Assembly (NCBI GenBank): GCA_002347405.1
Contig: DDXB01000017.1
Span: 12,827 to 76,826 of the forward strand
Reading direction: 5' to 3'
Origin: Rhodocyclaceae bacterium UBA2271
GTDB taxonomy: Bacteria; Pseudomonadota; Gammaproteobacteria; Burkholderiales; Rhodocyclaceae
Length of the DNA stretch: 64,000 bases
The notes under the pieces were generated by a model. That model had not been told where the DNA came from, searched no databases, and saw only the letters and a list, made by a program, of their open reading frames with translations. The translations under genes were made by a program, and so were the position numbers. Below, in pieces: positions 49,728 to 59,618 of the stretch. Numbering within the stretch: the first letter of the stretch is position 1; each line of letters starts with the position of its first letter.

Positions 49728-49824
49728 ACACCCTCGCTGCATGGATAGCCCTGCAGCGAAATATTCCGGGGGAGTCGATCGCAACGATCCTGCCACTCTG
49801 GAAATCAGCGCCCTGCCCGAATTA

Positions 49825-50997
49825 TCAGTGTGCCCGTCCATCTGCGCGCGGTGCCAGCAAAAATGGCAAATAGCGCCACAGCAACACACCAAAGGCGACG
49901 AACCAGCAGGTGGATGCGAGATGCAACCACATCGTGTAGCCGGCCGGATATAACTGCGGCGCAATGACGCGTGCAACTAAGCCGGTCAGCATCACCCACA
50001 GCACCACTTTGTCTGCGCGCTCGAATACGACGTTGCGCCCGGTATGGCCCTTGGAGATGCGCACGATCATGGCCGGCAAGATCAGCCCCATGACACCAAC
50101 GGCGAATACATGGGCGGAGACACTGCCGACCCATGGCAACTGGGTGAATTGACCGACGGCGCTGATGAGCAGTTGCGCGACGATGGCCAGGTAACCCAGA
50201 TACATGATGCCGATTTCCAGCCGCGAAAAGGCCTTGCCCGGATACCAGCCGGCGAAGCGCACCAGCAGCAGCAGCGCAAGAACCAGCTCAAGTGTGCCGG
50301 TGAGCATCGCGGGCAACAGCTGGCCGAAGACAACGGCCACCGCCAGCCATTTGATGGCAAGGTCGAGGTACGGATTGCGCAGGATGTCGACCTTGAAGGC
50401 GCCGCGCATGAATTGCACCTGCGTCCGTTCCAGCATGATGAGGAACGCCACGCGGAAAAGTGCGAGAGTCATGCTCCAGCCCAGGATGAAATATTCATCC
50501 TGCACGATGAGATATTTGGCCGGCAAGAATAACGGCAGGATGATCCAGAAGAAGTAGTTGTCGCTTTTGTTTTCGCGCACGCGCTGGACAAACAACGTCC
50601 ACAGCAGCATGACGACGATGGCGGTCTGGAACAGGCCGTGCGCCAGCCAGAAGAGCATGGGCGGCCAGGCGGCCCCGAAGCTCATGGCACTGCGGTCGAA
50701 CAGCCAGGCGGCGACTAGCAGGATCAGTGCACCACCATGCCAGCCACGCACGCCCACCCAGTTCTTGCTGGCGGTGAGAAGAAAGCCACCCAGTGCCGCC
50801 CAGCCGAAACCGTAGAACATTTCGTGGGCGTGCCACTGCAGGGGGGCGACAAAAGTCGGCGCTGGCGGGACGGCGCCGGTATAGACCAGCACCCACCACA
50901 AGGGCAGGCTCAAGCCGGCCAGACAGGCAAGTGCAAAAAATGGGCGGAAGCCAACCTGCCAGAGTGGGTGTGCAGCCAATTTCATCAGGGAAGTCAT
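49825..50997 (-). CDS. NnrS-family membrane protein
   Basis: A 390-residue protein with about twelve hydrophobic segments and the NnrS signatures HPLWQVGFRPFF and LQWHAHEMFYGFGWAALGGF. NnrS is a haem/copper membrane protein linked to nitric-oxide stress in denitrifiers. An interspersed repeat (50851-50876) lies in frame near the N-terminus and encodes GAVPPAPTF just before the conserved WHAHEM. Confidence 0.9.
   Translation of the reverse strand: MTSLMKLAAHPLWQVGFRPFFALACLAGLSLPLWWVLVYTGAVPPAPTFVAPLQWHAHEMFYGFGWAALGGFLLTASKNWVGVRGWHGGALILLVAAWLFDRSAMSFGAAWPPMLFWLAHGLFQTAIVVMLLWTLFVQRVRENKSDNYFFWIILPLFLPAKYLIVQDEYFILGWSMTLALFRVAFLIMLERTQVQFMRGAFKVDILRNPYLDLAIKWLAVAVVFGQLLPAMLTGTLELVLALLLLVRFAGWYPGKAFSRLEIGIMYLGYLAIVAQLLISAVGQFTQLPWVGSVSAHVFAVGVMGLILPAMIVRISKGHTGRNVVFERADKVVLWVMLTGLVARVIAPQLYPAGYTMWLHLASTCWFVAFGVLLWRYLPFLLAPRADGRAH
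50851..50876 (+). repeat. Interspersed ~25-bp repeat, copy f (inside nnrS)
   Basis: AAAAGTCGGCGCTGGCGGGA then CGGCGC on the plus strand, antisense to nnrS. It encodes AVPPAPTF, the same peptide as copy b in HypF. Confidence 0.78.
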
Positions 50998-51067
50998 GGT
51001 TCGCAGTTTGATCTGCGGTTGCCAGTCTGTCCTTGATGCAGGTCAGGCGTTACAAGTTACAGGCAAT

Positions 51068-51155
51068 TGGCGGAGGGGGTGGGATTCGAACCCACGGTAC
51101 CTTGCAGTACGCCTGATTTCGAGTCAGGTACATTCGACCACTCTGCCACCCCTCC
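51068..51155 (-). tRNA. tRNA-Ser (anticodon CGA)
   Basis: On the minus strand the acceptor stem GGAGGGG pairs with CCCCTCC. The anticodon arm is CCTGA-CTCGAAA-TCAGG (anticodon CGA). A long class II variable arm follows, then the T-arm GTGGGTTCGAATCCCAC. The CCA end is encoded (51068-51070). Confidence 0.95.
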
Positions 51156-51225
51156 GGCGGGCGCGATTATAACCGTGACGTCCCTGCATGGCACAATGCA
51201 GCCTCTACACGTGCAGGAAATATTG

Positions 51226-52686
51226 ATGCTTTGGTTGCAGCGGCCGCTGTTTGGCCCGATCCTGTTGCTCCTCGCCCTGCTTGCCGGCTGCACGCGCCTC
51301 GATCCCCCGGGTCCGGAGCAGCCGCTGGTTGTCGGCTTGCCCGCCGATCCGGTGTTTCAGCGAGCCGTACCGTCCAGCGAGGGTATGGATGGTTTCAGCC
51401 GCAATCTGAGTGAAGCGTTTGCCGAGTCGCTGGGCGTCGAGCTCCGCTACATCGTTGCGCCGAACTATCCTGCCCTGCTGGAGATGGTACGCAGTGGAAA
51501 AGTGCATCTGGCCGTAGCCGTGCCAACTCTGGCCGCCGCCGAACCCGCTGCGGGAAGCGATCCGCAATTGAGCTATAGCCCGCCATTGCTGGAAACGCGC
51601 CAACTGATCGTGCAGCACGCCAGTGCCCTGCGCGTCGACAGCCCCGCGAAACTGGCCGGACGAGAAATCGCCGTACCCGCCGGGGCAATGCAGGCCCGGG
51701 TGATCCGCGCCATGAACATTGACCCGCCGCCCGTGATCGTCGAGCGTGCCGACATCAACGAACTGGAGCTATTGGGCGGGGTCGCCCGACGCCACCATGA
51801 ACTGGTGGCCAGTACCGAACTGCATTTTGCCGTGGCTTCGAACTATTACCCCGATCTGGCCATCGCCTTCGAACTTCCGGAAAAGTTGTCCTATGTCTGG
51901 GCCATCTCTTCCGCCAGCCCCACCCTCCTCGATTACGCCACGCGCTTTATCGAATCCGCCCGCCAGGATGGCACGCTACGCCGTCTCAATGATCGTTATT
52001 TCGGTCACATCCGCCGTATGGAAGCGCGTGACAGCGAGGTTTTTTTTGAACATGTGCGCAGCCGCCTGCCGGCGTTCCGGCAGGAATTTCATGCCGCACA
52101 GGAGCGTACCGGCATCGACTGGCGCCTGCTGGCGGCGCTGGCCTACCAGGAATCGAAATGGGACCCGCTCGCCACCTCGCCCACCGGAGTGCGCGGCATG
52201 ATGATGTTGACCGAAGATACCGCCGACCGGCTCAAGGTCACGAATCGGCTTGACGCCAGCCAGAGCATTCAGGCCGGCGCCAGATATCTGGCAATGTTAA
52301 GGGACGAACTGCCTGCAGGCATTGATCATCCCGACCGGCTCTGGTTCGCGCTGGCGGCCTATAACCTGGGCATGGGGCATATGAACGGGGCACGGGCTTT
52401 CGCCCCGGGCCTGAAACGCAATCCTGACGACTGGTACGACATGAAGCAGGTGTTGCCGCTGATGGCGCGACCCGAGTATTACACCCGGCTGAAAAGCGGT
52501 CGGGCGCGCGGCGGCGAGGCGGTCATCCTGGTCGAGAACGTGCGCAACTATTTCGACGTGCTGTCGCGCTTTGAACCCATCCACACCCCGCCCAGCCTGG
52601 GCGAATCGATGCAGCGCAAACTGAGCGGACTGAAACAGCAGAGCAATCAGGTTCCCGGACTGAGTAGTTCCAAACCATCCATATAG
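51226..52686 (+). CDS. mltF: Membrane-bound lytic murein transglycosylase F
   Basis: A 486-residue lipoprotein: lipobox LLAGC near residue 23, a periplasmic solute-binding-like domain (about 40-270), and a C-terminal transglycosylase domain with the catalytic Glu in AALAYQESKWDPLA, then GVRGMMML and AAYNLGMGHM. It cleaves peptidoglycan. The start at 51226 fits the signal peptide; the longer frame runs through the tRNA gene. Its last 40 bp overlap the 3' end of serS on the other strand. Confidence 0.93.
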   Translation: MLWLQRPLFGPILLLLALLAGCTRLDPPGPEQPLVVGLPADPVFQRAVPSSEGMDGFSRNLSEAFAESLGVELRYIVAPNYPALLEMVRSGKVHLAVAVPTLAAAEPAAGSDPQLSYSPPLLETRQLIVQHASALRVDSPAKLAGREIAVPAGAMQARVIRAMNIDPPPVIVERADINELELLGGVARRHHELVASTELHFAVASNYYPDLAIAFELPEKLSYVWAISSASPTLLDYATRFIESARQDGTLRRLNDRYFGHIRRMEARDSEVFFEHVRSRLPAFRQEFHAAQERTGIDWRLLAALAYQESKWDPLATSPTGVRGMMMLTEDTADRLKVTNRLDASQSIQAGARYLAMLRDELPAGIDHPDRLWFALAAYNLGMGHMNGARAFAPGLKRNPDDWYDMKQVLPLMARPEYYTRLKSGRARGGEAVILVENVRNYFDVLSRFEPIHTPPSLGESMQRKLSGLKQQSNQVPGLSSSKPSI

Positions 52687-53933
52687 CCGCGCAGCACCTC
52701 CGGTACAACCACCGTCCCGTCGGCGCGCTGATAATTTTCCAGCACTGCAACCAGCGTGCGGCCGACCGCCAAGCCGGAACCGTTGAGGGTATGCAAGGGA
52801 CGCGGCTTGCCGCCCTTGTCGCGGCAGCGCGCCTGCATGCGGCGTGCCTGAAAGGCTTCGAAGTTGGAACAGGAGGAGATTTCGCGATAGGTGTTCTGCG
52901 CCGGTAACCAGACTTCGAGGTCGTAGGTCTTGGCGGCCGAAAATCCCATGTCGCCTGCGCATAGCGCCATCTTGCGATACGGCAGCACCAGTTTTTCCAG
53001 AATCGTTTGGGCGTGGCCGGTCAGCTCTTCGAGTGCATCCCAGGACATTTCGGGGGCGACGATCTGTACCATTTCGATCTTGTCGAACTGATGCTGACGG
53101 ATCATGCCGCGCGTGTCCTTGCCGTAACTGCCGGCCTCGGAACGGAAGCAAGGGGTGTGGCAGACGAACTTCAGCGGCAAGCTGGCGGTATCGAGAATCT
53201 CGCCGCGCACGATGTTGGTCACCGGCACCTCGGCGGTGGGAATCAGGTACAGATGGCTGCCGTCGTTGCGCTCGACACGGAACAGGTCTTCCTCGAACTT
53301 GGGCAACTGACCGGTGCCGAACATGCTGTCCGGGTTGACGAGATAGGGCGCGTAGATTTCGGTGTAGCCATGCTCCCGCACATGCGTATCGAGCATGAAC
53401 TGCGCCAGCGCGCGGTGCAGCCGCGCCACCCCGCCCCGCATCAGCGTGAAACGGCTGCCGGTGATCTTCACCCCGGCGGCAAAGTCGAGCCCGTGCAGAC
53501 CTTCGCCGAGTTCGACATGATCCTTTGGTTCGAAGTCAAAGGTCGGTGGCACGCCCCAGCGCAGCACCTCGACATTGCCGGCCTCATCACGTCCGTCCGG
53601 CACGCTCTCGTGCGGCAGGTTGGGGATCTCCGCGGCAAAGGCGTCCAGCTCCGCCAGCAGCACGGCCAGCTTGTCCTCGTTGGCCTTGAGCGCGTCGCCC
53701 AGACCCGCCACCTCGGCCATCACCGGCGTGACATCCTCGCCCTTTCCCTTCAACATGCCGATCTGCTTGGAGAGCGTATTGCGCCTGGACTGCAAATCCT
53801 GGGTCTGCGTCTGCACCTGCTTGCGCTCTGCCTCGAGCGCCTCGAAGGGCGTCAGGTCGATAGCCGCGCCACGGCGGGCCAGTCCGGCTGCAACCACATC
53901 GGGCTGACTGCGCAGCATCTGAATGTCGAGCAT
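52647..53933 (-). CDS. serS: Seryl-tRNA synthetase
   Basis: A 428-residue class II synthetase. The N-terminal helical arm (about 30-100) binds the tRNA variable region. Motif 2 is FRSEAGSYGKDTRGMIRQHQ and motif 3 is NGSGLAVGRTLVAVLENYQ. Length is normal. It overlaps the end of mltF by 40 bp, tail to tail. The tRNA-Ser gene lies about 1.5 kb away. Confidence 0.97.
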   Translation of the reverse strand: MLDIQMLRSQPDVVAAGLARRGAAIDLTPFEALEAERKQVQTQTQDLQSRRNTLSKQIGMLKGKGEDVTPVMAEVAGLGDALKANEDKLAVLLAELDAFAAEIPNLPHESVPDGRDEAGNVEVLRWGVPPTFDFEPKDHVELGEGLHGLDFAAGVKITGSRFTLMRGGVARLHRALAQFMLDTHVREHGYTEIYAPYLVNPDSMFGTGQLPKFEEDLFRVERNDGSHLYLIPTAEVPVTNIVRGEILDTASLPLKFVCHTPCFRSEAGSYGKDTRGMIRQHQFDKIEMVQIVAPEMSWDALEELTGHAQTILEKLVLPYRKMALCAGDMGFSAAKTYDLEVWLPAQNTYREISSCSNFEAFQARRMQARCRDKGGKPRPLHTLNGSGLAVGRTLVAVLENYQRADGTVVVPEVLRGYMDGLELLSPGT

Positions 53934-54013
53934 TGAAATGTCCTTGAAAAACTGATCAGGTGTACTGAGATTAGAGGGTGTATTGATAACTGGCTATTTT
54001 ATGAGGAATACCC

Positions 54014-54274
54014 GTGATCTCCATCAAGGAATGTCTTGATTACAGCGATCTGACCGAGGACGCGGTGACCGTCATCGCCGGATTGGAGCATGTGCCGTAC
54101 GCCTTTGCGGCAGAGTTGGCGTGCTGTCTGGCGCAGTCTGATGATGGGGTGGAAGTTTTGCGCCACCTGCTGAAGAATGCGATCAACGATGCCAGGAACA
54201 GCGGTCATGCCGAAGCGCTAAAAACCGCCCGGCGCGCCTATCGTCAGTTCGTCGCCAATCACCCCGAACACTGA
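54014..54274 (+). CDS. Hypothetical protein, 86 residues
   Basis: A small soluble helical protein (MISIKECLDYSDLTEDAVTV, then IAGLEHVPYAFAAELACCLAQS) with no recognised domain. It starts at GTG with GAGGA upstream. Its stop codon abuts the rarA stop codon on the other strand with no gap. It diverges from serS. Confidence 0.68.
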   Translation: MISIKECLDYSDLTEDAVTVIAGLEHVPYAFAAELACCLAQSDDGVEVLRHLLKNAINDARNSGHAEALKTARRAYRQFVANHPEH

Positions 54275-55615
54275 TCAGTCTTTCTGCTGCTTTTTATGTT
54301 GCGCGTCAAGCGTCCGCAGATGGGCGAGTTTTTCGCCGATCTTCTGTTCCAGCCCGCGTGGCGTGGGGCGATACCAGTTGATGCGCGGCATGTTCTCGGG
54401 AAAATAAGTCTCGCCCGCCGCATAGGCCTCCGGCTCGTCGTGCGCGTAGCGATATGCGCTGCCGAAACCCAGATCCTTCATGAGCTTGGTCGGTGCGTTA
54501 CGCAGATGCTCCGGCACCGGCCTACTGCTGTCCTGCGCGACGAACTTGCGCGCCGCGCCATAAGCCACATAGCCGGCATTCGACTTCGCCGCCACCGCCA
54601 TGTAGATCACCGCATTGGCCAGCGCCAGTTCGCCCTCGGGCGAGCCGAGTCGCTCGTAGGTCTCAACCGCATCGAGCGCGATGCGCAGGGCGCGCGGATC
54701 GGCGAGGCCGATATCCTCGCTGGCCATGCGGATGATGCGCCGCCCCAGATAGCGCGGATCGGCGCCGCCGTCGAGCATGCGCGTGAACCAGTAGAGCGCC
54801 GCGTCCGGGCTGGAACCGCGCACCGCCTTGTGCAGGGCGGAGATCTGGTCATAGAAGGCATCGCCGCCCTTGTCGAAACGCCGCAGATCGGCCGCCAGCG
54901 CCGCCTGCAGAAAGTCGGCGCTGACGAGACGGCGATCATCGGGAAATTTGGCGGACGCTGCTGCCGTGCGCAGGGTTTCCAGCACGTTGAGCAGCCGCCG
55001 CGCATCGCCATCGGCATAGGCGACAAGACGCTCCACCGCCTCGGGCGAAAATTCGAGAGCGGGGAAAGCGCGCGCTTGCGCACGCGTAAACAGCAGTTGC
55101 AACTCATCCGCAGTGAGGCTCTTCAGCACATACACCGCTGCCCGCGAGAGCAGCGCCGAGTTCACTTCGAAGGAGGGGTTTTCGGTGGTGGCGCCAATGA
55201 AAGTCAGCAGGCCCCGTTCGACGAAGGGCAAAAACGCATCCTGCTGCGCCTTGTTGAAGCGATGTACCTCATCGACAAACAGCAGCGTGCGCCGGCCGCT
55301 CTGGGCCAGCGACAGTTCGGCCTGCTCGACGGCGGCGCGGATGTCCTTCACCCCGGAAAGAACCGCGGACAAGGCAATGAACTCCGCCTCGAAGGCCGTG
55401 GCCATCAGCCGCGCCAGCGTGGTCTTGCCCACTCCCGGCGGCCCCCAGAGAATCATCGAATGCGGCGTCCGCGACTCGAAGGCCAGCCGCAGGGGCTTGC
55501 CGGGACCCAGCAGGTGCTGCTGCCCGATCACCTCATCGAGCGTGGCGGGACGCAACTGTTCCGCGAGCGGCGCATGGGCGAGCGCGCCTGCGTGGGCGAA
55601 CAGGTCAGCGCTCAA
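54275..55615 (-). CDS. rarA: Replication-associated recombination ATPase RarA (MgsA)
   Basis: A 446-residue AAA+ protein related to clamp loaders. Walker A is MILWGPPGVGKTTLARLM, Walker B is TLLFVDEVHRFNKAQQDAFLP, sensor 1 is LTFIGATTENPSFEVN, and the tetramerisation domain follows. It acts at stalled replication forks. The start is a TTG (MSADLFAHAGALAHAP) 17 bp from the hairpin element. A sequence at 54910-54936 resembles the interspersed repeat. Confidence 0.95.
   Translation of the reverse strand: MSADLFAHAGALAHAPLAEQLRPATLDEVIGQQHLLGPGKPLRLAFESRTPHSMILWGPPGVGKTTLARLMATAFEAEFIALSAVLSGVKDIRAAVEQAELSLAQSGRRTLLFVDEVHRFNKAQQDAFLPFVERGLLTFIGATTENPSFEVNSALLSRAAVYVLKSLTADELQLLFTRAQARAFPALEFSPEAVERLVAYADGDARRLLNVLETLRTAAASAKFPDDRRLVSADFLQAALAADLRRFDKGGDAFYDQISALHKAVRGSSPDAALYWFTRMLDGGADPRYLGRRIIRMASEDIGLADPRALRIALDAVETYERLGSPEGELALANAVIYMAVAAKSNAGYVAYGAARKFVAQDSSRPVPEHLRNAPTKLMKDLGFGSAYRYAHDEPEAYAAGETYFPENMPRINWYRPTPRGLEQKIGEKLAHLRTLDAQHKKQQKD
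54910..54936 (+). repeat. Probable divergent copy of the interspersed repeat (inside rarA)
   Basis: AAAGTCGGCGCTGACGAGAC then GGCGATC differs from the consensus at about three positions. It encodes DRRLVSADF antisense, a segment that could also be native to RarA, so it is listed with reservation. Confidence 0.45.
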
Positions 55616-55631
55616 TTAACGTGAAAACACA

Positions 55632-55860
55632 GCGTTTGCGCCGGGCCGCCCCAAGCAAACGCGGCACGCGGCGCCAGCCACCAGGCCGCAGGACAGTCGA
55701 AGACTGGTCTCGCGAAGCGGGATGCGGCTTTGCCGCACAAAGCGAGCCGTTAAGACCCCCCCGAGAGGGGGCACCAGGCCGCAGGCCGCAGGACGCTGCG
55801 CAGCAGCGGTCCGGAGCAAAGCGAGGGATGCGCCAACGGCGCACAAAGGGGGGCGGGTTT
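55632..55860 (-). repeat. Long copy of interspersed hairpin element (copy 4)
   Basis: It fills the 245-bp gap between the thioredoxin-fold gene and rarA, starting right after the former's stop codon and in its orientation. It ends in the hairpin at 55632-55662, with arms GCGTTTGC/GCAAACGC around TTGGGGCGGCCCGGC. The middle part differs from copies 1 and 5 and includes repeated GGCCGCAGG units. No gene is seen. Confidence 0.72.
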
Positions 55861-56415
55861 TTATTTTTTCCATTTGATCGAGCAACCGATGCCCGGAATC
55901 TGCTCGCGCGGCCCCTCGCCGGTCTGGGCGACCAACTGCATCGCCTCGAACAGGTCGCGGCGCGCATTTGGCGGCGCGGCCTCCTTGCGCGACTCGTCGA
56001 GCCGGCCGCGATATTGCAATTCGAGCTTGCTGTTGAAGCCGAAAAAGTCCGGCGTGCACACGGCGCCATAGGCCTGCGCAACCTTCTGGGTGTTGTCGAG
56101 CACATAGGGGAAAGGGAAGTCGTGGGTGCGCGCAAGCTTGATCATGTTGCCCCAGGAATCTTCCGGATACTCTTTCGGATCGTTACTCATGATGGCGATG
56201 CTGCCGATGCCGAGCATCTTCAGTTCGCGCGTATCGCGCACGATGCGGTCGAGCACCGCCTGGACGTAAGGGCAATGGTTGCAGATGAACATCACCAGCA
56301 AGCCGTTCGGCCCGCGCGCCGAGACCGGACTATGGTGCCGGCCATCCACGCCGGGCAGATTGAAATCGACGGCCGGCCAGCCGAAATTACAGACGGGGGT
56401 GGGTGTGCTAACCAT
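55861..56415 (-). CDS. Thioredoxin-family (AhpC/TSA-like) redox protein
   Basis: A 184-residue cytoplasmic thioredoxin-fold protein with the active site FICNHCPYVQAVLDR (CxxC, about residue 45). The segment DNTQKVAQAYGAVCTPDFFG contains the cis-Pro loop. It belongs to a common alkyl-hydroperoxide-reductase-like group. It lies between DUF748 and rarA; the substrate is unknown. Confidence 0.88.
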   Translation of the reverse strand: MVSTPTPVCNFGWPAVDFNLPGVDGRHHSPVSARGPNGLLVMFICNHCPYVQAVLDRIVRDTRELKMLGIGSIAIMSNDPKEYPEDSWGNMIKLARTHDFPFPYVLDNTQKVAQAYGAVCTPDFFGFNSKLELQYRGRLDESRKEAAPPNARRDLFEAMQLVAQTGEGPREQIPGIGCSIKWKK

Positions 56416-56445
56416 GGTGTCGCCTCCTTGCGATGTATTGATACT

Positions 56446-59400
56446 TCATTTTTCCTGGCTGCCGGTTTTGGCCGCCTCAAGCGCCAGCTTGACGGGGATC
56501 TCGCCGTCCCTGCTTTCGCTGGCTTCCGGCGCCAACGCGTGCAGGCGCTCTGGTGCCACGTCGGCGTTCTTGAGCGCTTCAATCATGTTATTGCCGCGTG
56601 TCTGCGCCAGCATCTGCAGGCGCTCATCCGTAACCACCTCCGTCGCGCGCAAGCGTTCAAATAGGACGGCATGAAAATCCGTGCCGCTGGACTGGGCAGC
56701 GTCTGGTGAACCATCTTCACCCGGAGCGGTTTTCAACTGTGATGCTCCGGAATGTCGGGAAATCATTTTACCGCTCCCGATCTCGGCCTTCTGGTCAGGG
56801 TTGGCACGCAGGAAACCGACGCGCAGGGCATCCAGATAGCTGGCGCCGACACGTTCGGCAAACAAGCTCTCCAGTGCAGCCTGCACCTTTGGCTGACGCG
56901 TCGACACGGGACCCGGATCGCCTCGCTCAGCGACCTGCTGGCCGGATCTCACCAGCACGGCGCGGCGCAACTGCACGCCCTGCAGCGCAACGCGATCTGC
57001 CTCGGCATAAGTGGCGCCAATCGCCAGGACCAGCCCCGGACGCTTGGCCAGAACCTCGGCAAGCCGGACCAGCTTCTCGCGTTCAGGCGGCGTGAGCTGC
57101 GCCGCACCCGGCTCGAAGGAAATGCTGTCAGCCGGTTCGCCACCACCGAACAAAGCCGCCAGCGCACGGAATGGGGCGGTGACAATCTTGCCCAGAGCAC
57201 TGCTGATCGTCTTGCGAACGATCAGGCCATAGTCGAATTGGGGGTCGTCGAGGTTGCCGGCAACCGGCAGGTCAAGCTCGATGCGTCCATCCGAGTCCTG
57301 CAGGATGGCGATGGCCAGGTCGAGTGGCAGGTCTTCGGCAGTGGAGCTTTCAATGCGTTCGCCGAGGGTCATGCGGTGGATGAGGATCTGGTTTTGACCC
57401 TGCAACTGGCGCTGCTTGATCTTGTAGCGCAGATCGAGCGAAAGTTTGCCCGCCTCGACCTTGCGGCCGGCGAAAGTGGCCACGTAAGGCGTCAGTCGCG
57501 ACATTTCGACATTGCGGAAGATCACCCTGAGATCCATGGATTCGCCGGGATTGAACAGGTCGACCTCACCAACGGCACGCGCCAGACCGTAATCGTCTAC
57601 CTCGCCATCGAGTTCCACCTGGCCCGGCGCACCAGGGCGACTGGACAGGTTGCTGACGCTGCCACGCAATTTGTGGATGCGCGTACCGAACGGTTGGATC
57701 AGCGAATGGTCGGCAAAGTCCATGGCGCCGTTACGGAAGCGAATCCGGTCTATGTCAAAGCTGAAGGCTGGCGTGCCATGTTGAGTTGTTGCGACGACGG
57801 CGGGTGGTGCCGCATCGGCGGCAGCCGGCTTGATCAGTTTCTTGAGGTTGCTGTTCTTGTTCTTGTCGATGATCAGCCGGGTATTCAGGCCGTCAACCCG
57901 CAACTCGTCCATTTTGAGCTGCTGCGCGTTCAGCGATATCAGACGGCTCTCCAGTGTTTTCCAGGCGAGGATCAAATTGTCGCCCCCTGCTTCGTTCAGG
58001 CGCAAGTTGGCGAGGGTGAAGTCACCGCGATAGTCCACGCCCAGTGCGGCGCTGTAGCCAATATGGCCATGGCTGGAGAAACGGCCATCGGCTATTTTCA
58101 GATGCGCTTTTTTCGCCAGATAAGGCTGCGCCGGTTTGAGTGCCAGGTCGGTCAGCTTGAGTTTGAAATCGACCGATGAAGAAGCGGGAATGACGCTGCC
58201 TTCACCTTCGAAACGCCCGCCTTCCCTGACATCAAAGGCGAGTCGGACAGGCAATGGCACCTTCAGATCATCAGTCACCCCGGCGACCTGCAGGGTGAGG
58301 TTTTCCAGTGCCAGATCAGCCGCGGGCTGCACGCTGGCATCACGCAGGACAACGTTCAGATTTCCCACGTCCAGCGTGTCGAGCCGGTAGCGCCAGGGCG
58401 TTGTACCAGATGCCGGTTCAGTTGCAGGTGGCGTGGCGGATCTGGTCCTGACAGCCTGCAGCAGGTCGATCTGCCCCTGTGCGTCGTGGGTAGCGGACAC
58501 GCGGGCATCCGTCAGCCTGACCTGGCCGAGCGCAAGCTGACGTTGATCCAGATTGATACGTGCATTCTCCAGAGTGAGCGCGGCGAATTGCGGCGGGGAT
58601 TCGATTTGCGGCATTTCCAGCTTGCCGTTGCCGATCCTGATAGCGCCAACTGTGAATTCCTGCTTCGCCAGTTCGAAGCGCCCCTCCTGTAGTTCGATCT
58701 GCTCGATGGCCACGACCGTACCTGCCAATTCCCTTAACGGCAAGCGGAGTGCGGAGAGTTTTGCAGTGATCTGATCGATAGTCGCAGCCAGCTTGTTGCC
58801 GTCATTGCCGACCCGATAACTGGCGGACAGCGCGGCCGTTCCCTGTGGCGTCTCTGACAGCACACTCTTGAGATAGGGTGCCATCTCGGCCAGTTGCAGG
58901 TCCTCCAGGTTGAAGGTGCCGGTAGCCGTCACGGGGCTCAACGCCATGTCACCCTGTAGCAGGATCTTGGCACCCAGCGCCGTGCGTGCCGCAATCCTGA
59001 ATTGCCCTGTATCACCCGACAGAGTGGATAGCCCGCTCAAATTCAAGTCCAGGGGTTCCAGGCGCGCCGCGAAACCGGGCGCAGTGCGCTGATCGGCAAA
59101 ATCGAGGCGACCGCCGGCCAGCACCAGGCTATGAACGTACAGACGGAGCATTTCAGCATCCGGCTTGGTCTCTTTGTCTTTCAGCGCGTTGATGAAAGGC
59201 TGCCAGTTGAGGCCGCCCGCAGGCAGTTCGACCAGCGTCACTTCCGGGCTGCTCAACTTGATGGCGTCAAAAACCAGCGCGCGCCGCGACAGGCTCGTAA
59301 TGGAAATGTCGACCAGCAATTCATCGAAGGCCAGTAGTGGTTTGCCGTCGGGCGCGGTCAGACTCAGCTTGGGCACGCGCAGGCGCAGTTCGAAAGGATT

Positions 59401-59574
59401 GAACTCCGGCCGCTCCAGGCTCAGGCGGTGGCCGGTCTTTTCGGCAACGAACTTTTCTGCCTGCGACTGGACGATGAGCGGCAGGGCCAGCCACAGGCAC
59501 AAAAAGGCGGCAACAATCAAACCAAGCAGGATGATCGCCAGTTTCTTCGGCAGGGATGGCGTGGGGAATTTCAT
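56446..59574 (-). CDS. DUF748 (AsmA-like) large envelope protein
   Basis: A 1042-residue protein with one N-terminal transmembrane helix (LAIILLGLIVAAFLCLWLAL) and long repeats of AsmA/DUF748-type beta structure (LDFADQRTAPGFAARLEPLD, MDFADHSLIQPFGTRIHKL). Such proteins bridge the periplasm and are thought to affect envelope lipid transport. The start at 59574 (MKFPTPSLPKKLAIILLG) places the helix correctly. The final about 250 residues include an OmpA-like SFEPGAAQLTPPEREKLVRL segment. Confidence 0.9.
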   Translation of the reverse strand: MKFPTPSLPKKLAIILLGLIVAAFLCLWLALPLIVQSQAEKFVAEKTGHRLSLERPEFNPFELRLRVPKLSLTAPDGKPLLAFDELLVDISITSLSRRALVFDAIKLSSPEVTLVELPAGGLNWQPFINALKDKETKPDAEMLRLYVHSLVLAGGRLDFADQRTAPGFAARLEPLDLNLSGLSTLSGDTGQFRIAARTALGAKILLQGDMALSPVTATGTFNLEDLQLAEMAPYLKSVLSETPQGTAALSASYRVGNDGNKLAATIDQITAKLSALRLPLRELAGTVVAIEQIELQEGRFELAKQEFTVGAIRIGNGKLEMPQIESPPQFAALTLENARINLDQRQLALGQVRLTDARVSATHDAQGQIDLLQAVRTRSATPPATEPASGTTPWRYRLDTLDVGNLNVVLRDASVQPAADLALENLTLQVAGVTDDLKVPLPVRLAFDVREGGRFEGEGSVIPASSSVDFKLKLTDLALKPAQPYLAKKAHLKIADGRFSSHGHIGYSAALGVDYRGDFTLANLRLNEAGGDNLILAWKTLESRLISLNAQQLKMDELRVDGLNTRLIIDKNKNSNLKKLIKPAAADAAPPAVVATTQHGTPAFSFDIDRIRFRNGAMDFADHSLIQPFGTRIHKLRGSVSNLSSRPGAPGQVELDGEVDDYGLARAVGEVDLFNPGESMDLRVIFRNVEMSRLTPYVATFAGRKVEAGKLSLDLRYKIKQRQLQGQNQILIHRMTLGERIESSTAEDLPLDLAIAILQDSDGRIELDLPVAGNLDDPQFDYGLIVRKTISSALGKIVTAPFRALAALFGGGEPADSISFEPGAAQLTPPEREKLVRLAEVLAKRPGLVLAIGATYAEADRVALQGVQLRRAVLVRSGQQVAERGDPGPVSTRQPKVQAALESLFAERVGASYLDALRVGFLRANPDQKAEIGSGKMISRHSGASQLKTAPGEDGSPDAAQSSGTDFHAVLFERLRATEVVTDERLQMLAQTRGNNMIEALKNADVAPERLHALAPEASESRDGEIPVKLALEAAKTGSQEK

Positions 59575-59618
59575 GAACAGGCGCCGCTTACTCGGGAGCA
59601 TTGTGAAATAATGAAAAC

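Noticed and set aside
51067..51225. N-terminal extension of mltF (53 codons)
   Set aside because: It runs through the tRNA-Ser gene; the lipoprotein signal begins at 51226.
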